Assembly (NCBI GenBank): GCA_002068015.1
Contig: MVRV01000060.1
Coordinates: forward strand, 1 to 57,663
Reading direction: 5' to 3'
Length of the DNA: 57,663 bases
Source: Smithella sp. PtaU1.Bin162
GTDB lineage: Bacteria; Desulfobacterota; Syntrophia; Syntrophales; Smithellaceae
The notes below the pieces were generated by a model, which saw only the letters and a program-made list of their open reading frames with translations, did not search any database and was not told the origin of the DNA. Every line of letters starts with the position of its first letter. Position 1 is the first letter of the stretch. Position numbers and translations under genes: made by a program. Shown here piece by piece: positions 43,199 through 52,028 of this stretch.

Positions 43199-43233
43199 CC
43201 AGAAAGGGATTGAGCCCTTTCTGGCCGGTTTTT
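43199..43233. repeat. perfect 10 bp hairpin at the thioesterase start
   Basis: CCAGAAAGGG (43199-43208) and its exact complement CCCTTTCTGG (43215-43224), loop of 6, with T5 at 43229-43233 on the plus strand. On the minus strand it ends 5 bases before the thioesterase ATG and covers the place of its ribosome site. It could be a plus-strand terminator for antisense transcripts or an on/off switch for translation. Confidence 0.6.
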
Positions 43234-43317
43234 ATTCTTTCCAGATATTTAACGTAATTAGGAATAGTCGACCTCGCTTGAAGAAAAATAATTAATGATA
43301 CAAAAACACAACCTTTG

Positions 43318-43343
43318 TAATTTGTTTTATTTATAACAAATTA
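43318..43343. repeat. inverted repeat, candidate operator
   Basis: TAATTTGTT (43318-43326) and its exact complement AACAAATTA (43335-43343) around 8 bases. It is about 240 bp upstream of the sigma-54 -24 box, a normal distance for an enhancer-binding site, and about 125 bp before the thioesterase start. Confidence 0.4.
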
Positions 43344-43580
43344 TTACGGTCTTTTCCAGCTGACTTCCGCTGGTTAATATTTACTCTCCCGGATACTCAT
43401 AAACGGGTAAATCCTATCCACTTTTTTAATAAAACACCCCGCCGGAAAATCAATTTTCTGAATGCTCCGCTTATCTGATTCTCCAGGACCAATTATTATA
43501 TCTTTGTTTTTAATAAGTTATTGTCTTATTATTTAAGAATGCCGTTAATTTATAATAATTTAAAACTATTCTTTCGCACC

Positions 43581-43596
43581 TGGCATAAGCATTGCT
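43581..43596 (+). promoter_or_regulatory. sigma-54 promoter of tolC-macAB
   Basis: TGGCATAAGCATTGCT matches the sigma-54 consensus TGGCAYR-N4-TTGCW at every position. It lies about 190 bp before the tolC start, leaving a leader that contains a 14 bp palindrome at 43707-43720. Its activator is not identifiable here. Confidence 0.6.
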
Positions 43597-43706
43597 CATA
43601 ACCTGTTTACAACAACCGGAATATTAAAAATAATTATGTTTAATCTACTCCGGGATAGAACCGGGAATAAACAAACGGTTGAAAAATTTATTTAATCAAG
43701 ATAGTT

Positions 43707-43720
43707 TCCGCAATTGCGGA
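43707..43720. promoter_or_regulatory. perfect 14 bp palindrome in the tolC leader
   Basis: TCCGCAATTGCGGA is its own reverse complement and lies about 68 bp before the tolC ATG. It may be an operator for a dimeric regulator, or a hairpin in the leader. Confidence 0.4.
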
Positions 43721-43788
43721 TTATTCTCAGCGTTTTTGACCGCATATTTTAACCTGGTATTTTGATCTTTGCCTAAACAGGATTGCCT

Positions 43789-45066
43789 ATGCATAAAAAA
43801 TTTCTTACAGTAATACTGTCAATTTTTTTTATCGCCTCTCCATCATACGGAGCCGACATCATTAAAAGAGGCGACCTGCTGGATCTGCAGCGTTGTATTG
43901 CCATCGCTCTTACGAACCATCCCAGTATTAACGCAGCCTCCGGAACCGTAAAAGCCGGGGAAAGCAAAATAGGCCAGGCCAGGTCTAATTATTATCCGCA
44001 ACTGACTTTTCAATCCAATTATCAAAGGATTGGCCCTGCTGTTTCCTCTTTACGCAATGATCCCTACAATCAGTACTCCAACACTCTGAATTTAAGTCAA
44101 AATATTTTTGATTTCGGCAAAACATCCACCCAGGTGGAGATACAAAGCTTGAACAAGGAATCGTCCGAGGCCGATCTCCATAATGTCCGTAGCCAGGTTA
44201 TATTTAACGTTAAGCAATATTATTATGGGTTTTTGCAGGGTAAAATGAGCAGGAATGTGGCCTCCGAGACGGTAAACCAGTTCCTGGAACATTACAAAAT
44301 GACCAAAGCTTTCTTTGAAGCGGGAAAAAGCTCCAAAATCGATGTAACCAGTGCCGAAGTAAATTTAAGCAATGCCCGGATCAACTTACTGAAAGCGGAA
44401 AATTCCCTGCGGATAGCAAAAATAAATCTTAACAATGCTATGGGCGTAACAAACGTACCAGAATATGAAATTACGGATGATTTGATTTACAAGCCCTGTG
44501 AAATTTCACTTCCCGATGCTTTACAAAACGCCTATATGAACCGGCCGGATATTCTTTCCCTTACAAGGAAAAAGGAAGGGCTGGAAAAAACCATCCAGTT
44601 GCAAAAAAAAGGCTATTTGCCGACACTTTCCGGCACTGCCGCCTACGGCTATACCGGCGATGATACTTCCCTGGATAAATCCTGGAATGTCGGCGTCACA
44701 TTGACCTTCCCTCTTTTCACCGGCCTTTCCACAAAATATCAGGTGGAAGAAGCCCGGGCCAATCTGGATGTTCTAAAGGCAAACGAAGATGCTTTGAAAC
44801 AAAAAGTATATCAGGAAATAGAATCGGCGTATTTATCTCTTCGGGAAGCGGAAGAACGAATTTCCGCAGGTACTGTTGTCGTACGGCAGGCAGAAGAAAA
44901 TTTAGAGCTTGCCCATGGCCGGTATGCTTCAGGTGTCGGCAGTTATATTGAGATCACCGATGCCATGATCTCTTTAAATAATGCTAAAATGACTTATATC
45001 AATGCACTGTCCGACTATATGGTGAATGAGGCCGGTCTGCAAAAAGCAATGGGAGCTGATAAATGA
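43789..45066 (+). CDS. TolC-family outer-membrane efflux protein
   Basis: A 425-residue outer-membrane channel. After a signal peptide (cleavage near residue 21) come two outer-membrane efflux (OEP) domains with the long alpha-helical hairpins of TolC. Repeats are visible as LDLQRCIAIALTNHPSI and LPDALQNAYMNRPDIL. The ATG at 43789 is preceded by AGGA; a TTG upstream at 43783 is less likely. Stop and macA start overlap (ATGA), so it is the first gene of a type I-like macrolide/protein efflux operon. Confidence 0.93.
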   Translation: MHKKFLTVILSIFFIASPSYGADIIKRGDLLDLQRCIAIALTNHPSINAASGTVKAGESKIGQARSNYYPQLTFQSNYQRIGPAVSSLRNDPYNQYSNTLNLSQNIFDFGKTSTQVEIQSLNKESSEADLHNVRSQVIFNVKQYYYGFLQGKMSRNVASETVNQFLEHYKMTKAFFEAGKSSKIDVTSAEVNLSNARINLLKAENSLRIAKINLNNAMGVTNVPEYEITDDLIYKPCEISLPDALQNAYMNRPDILSLTRKKEGLEKTIQLQKKGYLPTLSGTAAYGYTGDDTSLDKSWNVGVTLTFPLFTGLSTKYQVEEARANLDVLKANEDALKQKVYQEIESAYLSLREAEERISAGTVVVRQAEENLELAHGRYASGVGSYIEITDAMISLNNAKMTYINALSDYMVNEAGLQKAMGADK

Positions 45067-46244
45067 AAAAAATAATCATTGCGGTAATTGTGCTTATTGC
45101 CGTGGGAACGGGATTTTTCTTTTTTTTCCAATCCGATAAAAATGTCCCGAAATTTATTACCGCCAAAATAACCCGCGGCGACATCAAAGCTACTATTACG
45201 GCAACCGGCACCGTCAATGCAGTAACAACTGTTCAGGTGGGAACTCAGGTCTCCGGCACAATTAAAGAACTTTTCGCTGATTATAATTCTCCGGTAAAGA
45301 AAGGGCAGCTTTTGGCGCAAATCGACCCGGCCATTTTTGAAGCACAGGTCGGACAGGCCCGGGCCAATTTAATGTCGGCAAAAGCCAATCTGGAAAAAGC
45401 ACAGGTTGCATTGCGTGATACTCAAATAACCTGGGAAAGAAACAAAACGCTCTATGCCAAAAATTTTATCGCGAAAAGCGATCTTGACACGGCGGAGACA
45501 AATTATCTTTCCGCCCGGGCGCAAATTAAGGTCGCCCACGCACAAATTCAGCAAACCCAGGCAGCCCTCGATTCCGCCTCCGTCAATTTAAAATATTCCA
45601 AAATACTTTCGCCGGTTAACGGCGTTGTTATTTCCCGCAACGTTGATATCGGGCAAACGGTAGCAGCAAGCTTCCAAACACCGACACTCTTTACCATTGC
45701 CCAGGATTTAACCAAAATGCAGATAGATACAAGCGTAGACGAGGCGGATATCGGACAGGTAAAAGCTGGTCAAAATGTGGCTTTTACTGTTGATGCTTAC
45801 CCGGAAGCAACATTTTCCGGTAAAGTTTCCGTTGTCCGCAATGCCCCGATTACTGTTTCCAATGTTGTTACTTACAATGCCGTTATAACCGTGGACAACA
45901 CCGATCTCAAACTTAAACCGGGAATGACGGCCAATGTCGCCATCGAAACGGCAACCGTCTCCGGAGTACTGCGCATCCCCAATGCCGCACTTCGTTTCAA
46001 ACCGGCGCTAACCGGGAAAAACATTGTCAGTCCCGTGGAAAAGACAGCAAAAGGTACAGGTATCTGGATTTTAGAAAATAAAAAGATGAAGCATGTGAAA
46101 ATTAAGACCGGCATCACCGACGGCAATTACACACAAGTGGCGGAAGGCAATATAACTCCCGAACAGCTGGTTATTATTGAAGAAGCTGCAAACTCTAAAA
46201 AGAAGAATGATCCGGCGGGTGGTCCTCCGAGATTTATCCGTTAA
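45063..46244 (+). CDS. MacA/HlyD-type periplasmic adaptor
   Basis: A 393-residue membrane fusion protein. An N-terminal membrane anchor (about residues 5-22) is followed by a lipoyl-like half (VQVGTQVSGTIKELFADYNSPVKKGQLLAQID), a helical hairpin (residues about 90-160), the second lipoyl half (ILSPVNGVVISRNVDIGQTV) and a beta-barrel domain. It links the ABC transporter to TolC. The start overlaps the tolC stop. Confidence 0.93.
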   Translation: MKKIIIAVIVLIAVGTGFFFFFQSDKNVPKFITAKITRGDIKATITATGTVNAVTTVQVGTQVSGTIKELFADYNSPVKKGQLLAQIDPAIFEAQVGQARANLMSAKANLEKAQVALRDTQITWERNKTLYAKNFIAKSDLDTAETNYLSARAQIKVAHAQIQQTQAALDSASVNLKYSKILSPVNGVVISRNVDIGQTVAASFQTPTLFTIAQDLTKMQIDTSVDEADIGQVKAGQNVAFTVDAYPEATFSGKVSVVRNAPITVSNVVTYNAVITVDNTDLKLKPGMTANVAIETATVSGVLRIPNAALRFKPALTGKNIVSPVEKTAKGTGIWILENKKMKHVKIKTGITDGNYTQVAEGNITPEQLVIIEEAANSKKKNDPAGGPPRFIR

Positions 46245-46253
46245 GGACTTAAG

Positions 46254-46946
46254 ATGGCTTTGATTGAAACAAGAAATCTCAGCAAATTCTACTTTGTAGG
46301 CGACAATGTTGTCCATGCCCTGGAAAATATATCGGTCCGGATTAATGCCGGAGAATTTGTGTCCATCATGGGACCTTCGGGATCAGGGAAATCCACATTT
46401 ATGAATCTGATCGGCTGTCTGGATCAGCAGACCGGCGGCGATTACCTTCTGGACGGCACCAGCATCGGTGACTTGGACAAAGACAATCTGGCTGAAATCC
46501 GCAATCGAAAAATCGGCTTTGTCTTTCAGGGTTTTAATCTCCTGCCCCGCACATCCGCTCTGGAAAATGTTGAACTTCCCCTACTTTACAATCACATTAC
46601 CGCCAAAGAAAGAAAAAAAAGAGCTATGAATGCCTTGGCCAGGCTCGGGCTTCAGGGACGCGAGGATCATAACCCCAACCAGCTTTCCGGAGGACAGCAG
46701 CAGCGGGTTGCCATCGCCCGGGCTCTGGTCAATGACGCTCCCGTTATCCTCGCGGATGAACCAACCGGCAATCTTGACACAAAAACCAGCGTGGAAATCA
46801 TGGAACTGTTTGTGCAGCTGAATTCGGAGGCGCAGACAACCATCATTCTGGTTACCCATGAACAGGATATTGCCGAATTCAGCAAAAGGATCATTAGATT
46901 TCTGGATGGTCACATTGTCAGCGATGTGCCTGTGGTGAAGAAATGA
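46254..46946 (+). CDS. MacB-type ABC transporter ATP-binding protein
   Basis: A 230-residue ATPase of the MacB/LolD class. Walker A is GPSGSGKSTFMNLI, the ABC signature is LSGGQQQRVAIARAL, Walker B is VILADEPTGNLD with the D-loop, and the H-loop is VTHEQDI. It energises the permease that follows, which overlaps it by ATGA. In E. coli, ATPase and permease are fused as MacB; here they are separate. Confidence 0.95.
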   Translation: MALIETRNLSKFYFVGDNVVHALENISVRINAGEFVSIMGPSGSGKSTFMNLIGCLDQQTGGDYLLDGTSIGDLDKDNLAEIRNRKIGFVFQGFNLLPRTSALENVELPLLYNHITAKERKKRAMNALARLGLQGREDHNPNQLSGGQQQRVAIARALVNDAPVILADEPTGNLDTKTSVEIMELFVQLNSEAQTTIILVTHEQDIAEFSKRIIRFLDGHIVSDVPVVKK

Positions 46947-48172
46947 TTAATGTAAATTCAACATTCAAAATCGCTCTGCGGGCACTATGGGTAAATAAAA
47001 TGCGTTCTTTTCTCACCATGCTGGGTATAATTATCGGTGTGGGAGCGGTAATAACCATGCTGGCTGTCGGTACCGGCGCCAGTCAAAAGATATCCGAACA
47101 AATAGCGAGTGTCGGCAGTAATCTGCTTATCGTCATTCCCGGCAGTATAACGCAAGGCGGTATTCGTATGGGCAGCGGCAGCCACTCCACACTGACTCGA
47201 AATGATGCCGAAGCCATCGAAAAAGAATGCTCGGCAGTAAGCGCGGTTGCTCCTTTCGTTAATACCGCCGCCCAGGTGGTCTATGGAAATCAAAACTGGG
47301 CTACAGGCATTTTCGGAACATCTCCCGGCATTCTGGAAGTGAAAGATTGCACCCTCGTGACCGGAAGAAATTTTACCGATCAGGATATCCGCAGCGCTAC
47401 CAAGGTCTGCATTCTGGGACAGACTGTTGTGGATAATCTCTTCGGCGGCATTGATCCCATAGGTCAGATAGTCCGGATTAAGAAAGTTCCTTTTACGGTA
47501 ATCGGCGTCCTCGAACCCAAAGGACAATCCATTATGGGACAGGATCAGGACGATGTCATCTATATTCCGCTCACTACTGCTCAAAAAAAGATTGTTGCCA
47601 CGCATGTACCGGGTATGGTGCGCTCCATTATGGTCAAGGCAAGAAGTGCTGACGACATGGCACTTGCGGAAAAACAGGTCACCGAACTGCTGCGCCAGAG
47701 GCATCGCAGCGGCCCTTCCAAAGAAGATGATTTCACCGTAAGAAACCTCTCCCAGATGATGCAGGTGGCGGAACAATCGGCCCGTGTCATGACGATATTA
47801 CTGGGGGCAATTGCTTCCATTTCCCTGCTCATCGGCGGCATCGGTATTATGAACATTATGCTGGTTTCAGTCACTGAAAGAACAAGGGAAATCGGCATTC
47901 GCATGGCCATCGGCGCAAAAACATGGGACATCCGGATTCAATTTATTATCGAGGCGCTTACTCTTTCCTTAATCGGTGGAATTTTCGGGATTATTCTGGG
48001 AATAACCGGATCTTCACTTATATCGATACTTACCGAATGGACAACCGTGGTTTCCCCGCTGTCCATAATCATGGCCTTTGGTTTTTCGGGCTTTGTCGGC
48101 ATTTTCTTCGGCTTTTATCCGGCCTACAAGGCGTCTCTGCTCAATCCTATTGACGCTTTAAGATATGAATAA
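46943..48172 (+). CDS. MacB-type ABC transporter permease
   Basis: A 409-residue permease. It has an N-terminal membrane helix (about residues 20-42), a large MacB-like periplasmic domain, and three C-terminal membrane helices with the FtsX motif VTERTREIGIRMAIGAK. It moves substrates such as macrolides, peptides or lipids into the TolC channel by the mechanotransmission mechanism known for this class. The substrate is not deducible. Confidence 0.93.
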   Translation: MINVNSTFKIALRALWVNKMRSFLTMLGIIIGVGAVITMLAVGTGASQKISEQIASVGSNLLIVIPGSITQGGIRMGSGSHSTLTRNDAEAIEKECSAVSAVAPFVNTAAQVVYGNQNWATGIFGTSPGILEVKDCTLVTGRNFTDQDIRSATKVCILGQTVVDNLFGGIDPIGQIVRIKKVPFTVIGVLEPKGQSIMGQDQDDVIYIPLTTAQKKIVATHVPGMVRSIMVKARSADDMALAEKQVTELLRQRHRSGPSKEDDFTVRNLSQMMQVAEQSARVMTILLGAIASISLLIGGIGIMNIMLVSVTERTREIGIRMAIGAKTWDIRIQFIIEALTLSLIGGIFGIILGITGSSLISILTEWTTVVSPLSIIMAFGFSGFVGIFFGFYPAYKASLLNPIDALRYE

Positions 48173-48272
48173 TTTTTTATTGAACAAATACCGTTCCGGA
48201 CAATATTTATAATTTCTTGCAAAAATATTGCCCTTGCTTTAAAACACTCCATCTCAACTTATTGAATAAACC

Positions 48273-49208
48273 ATGACTAATAAATTTCTCCCGATAAAAT
48301 ATCTTCTTTGTCTATCTTTACTTTGTTTTTTCATAATATCCGGAGAGGCTTCTGCTTTGGAGCCATCGCCAAAGGAATTGAAAAATTTTCTAAAAATTCT
48401 GGAACTGCAGTGTAAGGAATACGGGTGGAAGGATATAAAATTAGAGGGAATTCCCTGGGAGTATTACCGGACAACCACCCGGAAAAACCCGCTGATCTTC
48501 GCCGTTTTCGGTACTTATAAAAGCAACTGTATTTTGTTTCTGGGAGGCGTTCATGGAGATGAACTGCCGACTGTTTATGTTTTATTGAAATTTGCCAATC
48601 ATATTCAAGATAACCCTGATTTATTTAAGGATAAATGCGTTATTATCGCACCTCTTATCAATCCGGACGGCTTTTTCACCAAACCTCCGGCCCGTGTGAA
48701 CGCAAGCGGCATTGATTTAAACAGAAATTTCCCCACCCGTGACTGGCAATCTTCGGCCTGGAAGCAATGGGAACGCAAAGGAACTAAAAACAAGCGTTAT
48801 TATCCCGGTAAAAAACCGGGATCAGAACAGGAGACATTGTTTCAGATGGCTTTAATCAACAGATTCAAACCGCAAAAGATATTAACAATACATTCACCTT
48901 TGGGATTTTATGATTTTGACGGACCTTCGTCCGATCTTTATTCTTTTGAACGCTGGATAGACGGAGTCAGCAAGGAAACAAAACATCCCTGGAAAAAATT
49001 CGGCTATTTCCCCGGGTCACTCGGCAATTATGCCGGGCATGAACGCAATATCTTTACATTAACCCTCGAGCTGCCGTCTTCCAAACCTGACAGAGGAGTT
49101 GAATATTTCAATAAATTTCAACCGGCTATTATAAAATTTTTCGATCTGCAGGTTTTCGGCAAAAAACCATTTTTGCAGATAACTCCAGAATCAATTAAAC
49201 GATCTTAA
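48273..49208 (+). CDS. exported M14-family carboxypeptidase (murein peptide amidase-like)
   Basis: A 311-residue protein with a signal peptide (cleavage near residue 29, SALE). Zinc ligands are seen in GGVHGDELP (His and Glu) and TIHSPLG (His); DLNRNFP and LTLELPS (catalytic Glu) complete the M14 pattern. MpaA-like enzymes cut the gamma-D-Glu-diaminopimelate bond of murein peptides. Export suggests a role in peptidoglycan trimming. It follows the permease by 100 bp without an obvious promoter. Confidence 0.85.
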   Translation: MTNKFLPIKYLLCLSLLCFFIISGEASALEPSPKELKNFLKILELQCKEYGWKDIKLEGIPWEYYRTTTRKNPLIFAVFGTYKSNCILFLGGVHGDELPTVYVLLKFANHIQDNPDLFKDKCVIIAPLINPDGFFTKPPARVNASGIDLNRNFPTRDWQSSAWKQWERKGTKNKRYYPGKKPGSEQETLFQMALINRFKPQKILTIHSPLGFYDFDGPSSDLYSFERWIDGVSKETKHPWKKFGYFPGSLGNYAGHERNIFTLTLELPSSKPDRGVEYFNKFQPAIIKFFDLQVFGKKPFLQITPESIKRS

Positions 49209-49349
49209 TAACTGAACATTTACAGAACAGGCAAAATTATTTTCTTGACATTTCCGGCAATTTACCTCTGAATACTGTGTAAATTTATCTGGATAAAGCA
49301 TCGTCTGGTGATTATCAGCGCATTTCAACAGACGAGCTGAAAAAAACAT

Positions 49350-50030
49350 ATGGATAAATTAACTTTAATTGAACAAGAACTTTCTTTCCTCGGATTGCTC
49401 GATAAAGCCAGAGAAATATACAACGAACTCGGCTCTAACGGAGCCCTATCCTACATTCGATCCAGCTATCATCTTCTCAGCAAAATCTATCACCCGGAAT
49501 TAAATCCCGGCAATGAAGAAAAAGCCAGAGAACTACAGCAGAGACTGAATATTATTATTGATTTAATCAGCCAAACCACAGACGATGATATTATCAGTCT
49601 GCTTAAGAAAGATTTGCATAAGAAAAACGGACGAAAGAAAAAGATCCTTGTCGTTGAAGATGAATCCAGCCTTCAGGAAATTTTTCGCGATGTGCTTATA
49701 ATGGAAGGCTATGATGTACGGATTGCCGTAGACGGAGAAAACGGCTATCAGAATTTTTTATCATTTGAACCTGATCTGGTTTTTACCGATATTATCATGC
49801 CTAAAATGAGCGGAATAGAATTAGTTAAAAAAATCCGTGAAATCAATCCCGATATTAAAGTTATCTATATCAGTGGATTCTTCGGTTTGAAAAATATCAA
49901 GCGTGATTTGACCACGGACATACTGAAATACGGATACCCCTACCTTTCCAAGCCTTTCAAAATCACGGCGATGCTGGAATTAGTGGACAAGTATATCTCC
50001 GGCCGGACTATTGAAGATATTCATGCTTAA
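49350..50030 (+). CDS. response regulator with an N-terminal J-domain-like segment
   Basis: A 226-residue protein. Residues about 98-215 form a REC domain: ILVVEDESS (acidic pocket Glu103/Asp104), phospho-acceptor Asp147 in FTDIIMPKMSG, and the Lys in YLSKPF. Residues about 34-72 resemble the J-domain helix II-loop-III: SSYHLLSKIYHPELNPGNEE, with HPE (48-50) in place of HPD. There is no DNA-binding output domain. Phosphorylation may control DnaK binding, or the J-like segment may have diverged to another partner. It lies upstream of the channel and histidine kinase genes, and the kinase at 52.0 kb is a plausible phosphodonor. Confidence 0.8.
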   Translation: MDKLTLIEQELSFLGLLDKAREIYNELGSNGALSYIRSSYHLLSKIYHPELNPGNEEKARELQQRLNIIIDLISQTTDDDIISLLKKDLHKKNGRKKKILVVEDESSLQEIFRDVLIMEGYDVRIAVDGENGYQNFLSFEPDLVFTDIIMPKMSGIELVKKIREINPDIKVIYISGFFGLKNIKRDLTTDILKYGYPYLSKPFKITAMLELVDKYISGRTIEDIHA

Positions 50031-50133
50031 TCGGCTGAACAGTAATTGCTATTTTAATTGACAGATAAAATTGTTCTACCTATACTTGCAACTGAAACAA
50101 GCAAATTAAAAAAATCCCTGATTAATCAAAGGT

Positions 50134-51840
50134 ATGCCCCTGATGAAGTTTTTCCCGGCTATTGTGAGCACGTTAACTTCCAGCAAGATCACCAAATCCA
50201 ATATAAGTTTACTTATCAAGTACATACTTGTCATCATTACACTAATTGCTGTCTACAGCATCTTATTCCATTATCTCATGGCTATGGAGGGACAGGAGCA
50301 TTCATGGATTACCGGTCTCTACTGGACGATGGTTGTCATGTCCACCCTGGGCTTCGGAGATATCACCTTTACCAGTGACATCGGTCGTGTTTTTTCCATA
50401 ATTGTACTATTGTCCGGAGTTGTTCTTCTTTTGATTCTTCTTCCCTTTATTTTTATTAAGTTTTTTTTCGCACCCTGGATGGAGGCACAATCAAAAAGCC
50501 GCGCTCCCCGGGAACTTCCTTCAGACACTCACAACCACGTTATTATTACTAATTATGATCCGGTAACATCCTCTCTGATCGAGAAACTGGCAAGCTATAA
50601 GATGGATTATGTGGTCGTAGTGGAAGAATTACAGCGCGCGCTGGAACTATATGATAAAGACATCAAAGTTGCCGTCGGTAATATCGACGATCCCAAAACC
50701 TATTCGAACCTGCAAGCCCAGAACGCGGCACTGATTGTAGCCACCAACAGCGACCAGATGAACACCAACATCACCCTGACGCTCCGTGAAGATTTTGAAC
50801 ATCTCCCCATCATCACGACGGCGGAATCGCCTCATTCCGTCAATATACTGCAGATGGCGGGAAGTTCGCGCGTACTGCAGCTGTATGAACTTTTGGGAAA
50901 CTCTCTGGCGGCATGGACTATTGCCGGTGACTGTAAATCAAACATTATCGGACGTTACGAACAACTTGTTATTGCCCAGGCGCCGGTAATCGGAACTCCT
51001 TTGGTCGGACAGACATTAGCCCAAAGCAAGCTTCGGGAAAGATTCGGATTGACCGTAGTCGGCATCTGGGAGAGGGGAAATTTCATTATCCCCACACCGG
51101 ATACGGTAATTGAACGCACAAGTGTACTCGTGTTTGCCGGTTCGGATATTTCCATCGGCAAATACGATGAAGTTTATTCATTTTACCAGATATGCAAAGT
51201 CGCCGGCGATCCGGTTATCATAGTGGGCGGCGGACGTGTCGGCAATACGGTAGCTTCCCGGTTCCGGGAAGCGGATGTCCCCTATCTGATCATTGAAAAA
51301 AACCGGAAACGAAGTGAAGATGATTCTCATTTTGTCTTCGGAGATGCCGCAGATATTCATACCCTGGAAAAAGCCTGGTTTGAAAAAGCGCCGGCCGCCT
51401 TGATTACATCCCACGATGACGCCACTAACATTTACCTGACCAAGTATTTGCGCAGCCTGAGAGCGGACATGCAGATTTTGAGCCGGGCGAGTGAAGATCG
51501 CAACATATCCACTTTGCACCGCGCCGGGGCCGATTTTGTGATGTCTTATGCATCGCTGGGAGCCAACGCCATTTTTAATTTTCTGAGAAATGAAGAAACC
51601 ATGCTTCTGGCTGAAGGGTTAAATTTCTTTCATCTGCAGGCTCCCAGATCACTTGTCGGCAAGACTCTGGCCGAATCCGGCATTCGGGAAAAAACCGGAT
51701 GCACGGCGGTCGCCATCAAGCATCAGGGAAATACTTCCATTAATCCGGAACCATCCATTCGGATCGACAAAGACGATGAATTGATCCTGATCGGAACGTA
51801 TGACGCGGAAAGCTCTTTTTTGAGTAATTTTTCGTCCTGA
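50134..51840 (+). CDS. potassium channel with two RCK (TrkA-N/TrkA-C) domains
   Basis: A 568-residue protein. An N-terminal pore module has two membrane helices (about 27-48 and 86-110) and the selectivity filter TLGFGD (71-76). It is followed by two tandem RCK regions: VIITNYDPVTSSLI with TrkA-C PLVGQTLAQSKLRERFG, and VIIVGGGRVGNTVASRF with TrkA-C SLVGKTLAESGIREKTG. Ligand binding to the RCK domains gates the pore. Both an ATG at 50134 and one at 50143 are possible starts; AAAGG suits the second. Two RCK per chain means a gating ring built by tetramers alone, as in the GsuK type. Confidence 0.9.
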   Translation: MPLMKFFPAIVSTLTSSKITKSNISLLIKYILVIITLIAVYSILFHYLMAMEGQEHSWITGLYWTMVVMSTLGFGDITFTSDIGRVFSIIVLLSGVVLLLILLPFIFIKFFFAPWMEAQSKSRAPRELPSDTHNHVIITNYDPVTSSLIEKLASYKMDYVVVVEELQRALELYDKDIKVAVGNIDDPKTYSNLQAQNAALIVATNSDQMNTNITLTLREDFEHLPIITTAESPHSVNILQMAGSSRVLQLYELLGNSLAAWTIAGDCKSNIIGRYEQLVIAQAPVIGTPLVGQTLAQSKLRERFGLTVVGIWERGNFIIPTPDTVIERTSVLVFAGSDISIGKYDEVYSFYQICKVAGDPVIIVGGGRVGNTVASRFREADVPYLIIEKNRKRSEDDSHFVFGDAADIHTLEKAWFEKAPAALITSHDDATNIYLTKYLRSLRADMQILSRASEDRNISTLHRAGADFVMSYASLGANAIFNFLRNEETMLLAEGLNFFHLQAPRSLVGKTLAESGIREKTGCTAVAIKHQGNTSINPEPSIRIDKDDELILIGTYDAESSFLSNFSS

Positions 51841-51897
51841 TTATAATTTTTGTTGCTGTCGCGCACCGTATCCTTTTATTTTATACATCCATTTCCC

Positions 51898-51925
51898 TTG
51901 ACACAAGCGGCTGATTTATTATATT
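51898..51925 (+). promoter_or_regulatory. sigma-70 promoter of the histidine kinase gene
   Basis: TTGACA (51898-51903) and TATATT (51920-51925), spacer 16, both close to consensus. The predicted start near 51932 leaves about 97 bases of leader before the ATG at 52029. Confidence 0.65.
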
Positions 51926-52028
51926 TAAAAAGCATTAAGTAATTATTATCATTATCACTTACCGGAATGTATCAACATGGCTAATCCATAACTAAAAACG
52001 TTCAAGGCTATTCTTTGAAAAGGAGAAT

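Larger units (their letters stand above)
43194..43788. other. 595 bp intergenic region with regulatory elements
   Basis: There is no gene here. It holds the thioesterase hairpin (43199-43233), an inverted repeat (43318-43343), a sigma-54 promoter (43581-43596) and a 14 bp palindrome (43707-43720), all described separately. The rest is A+T-rich. It is long for this genome, which is otherwise tightly packed. Confidence 0.6.

Noticed and set aside
46985..47776. 263-residue minus-strand ORF opposite the MacB permease
   Set aside because: It runs antisense through a conserved permease gene and shows no recognisable domain.
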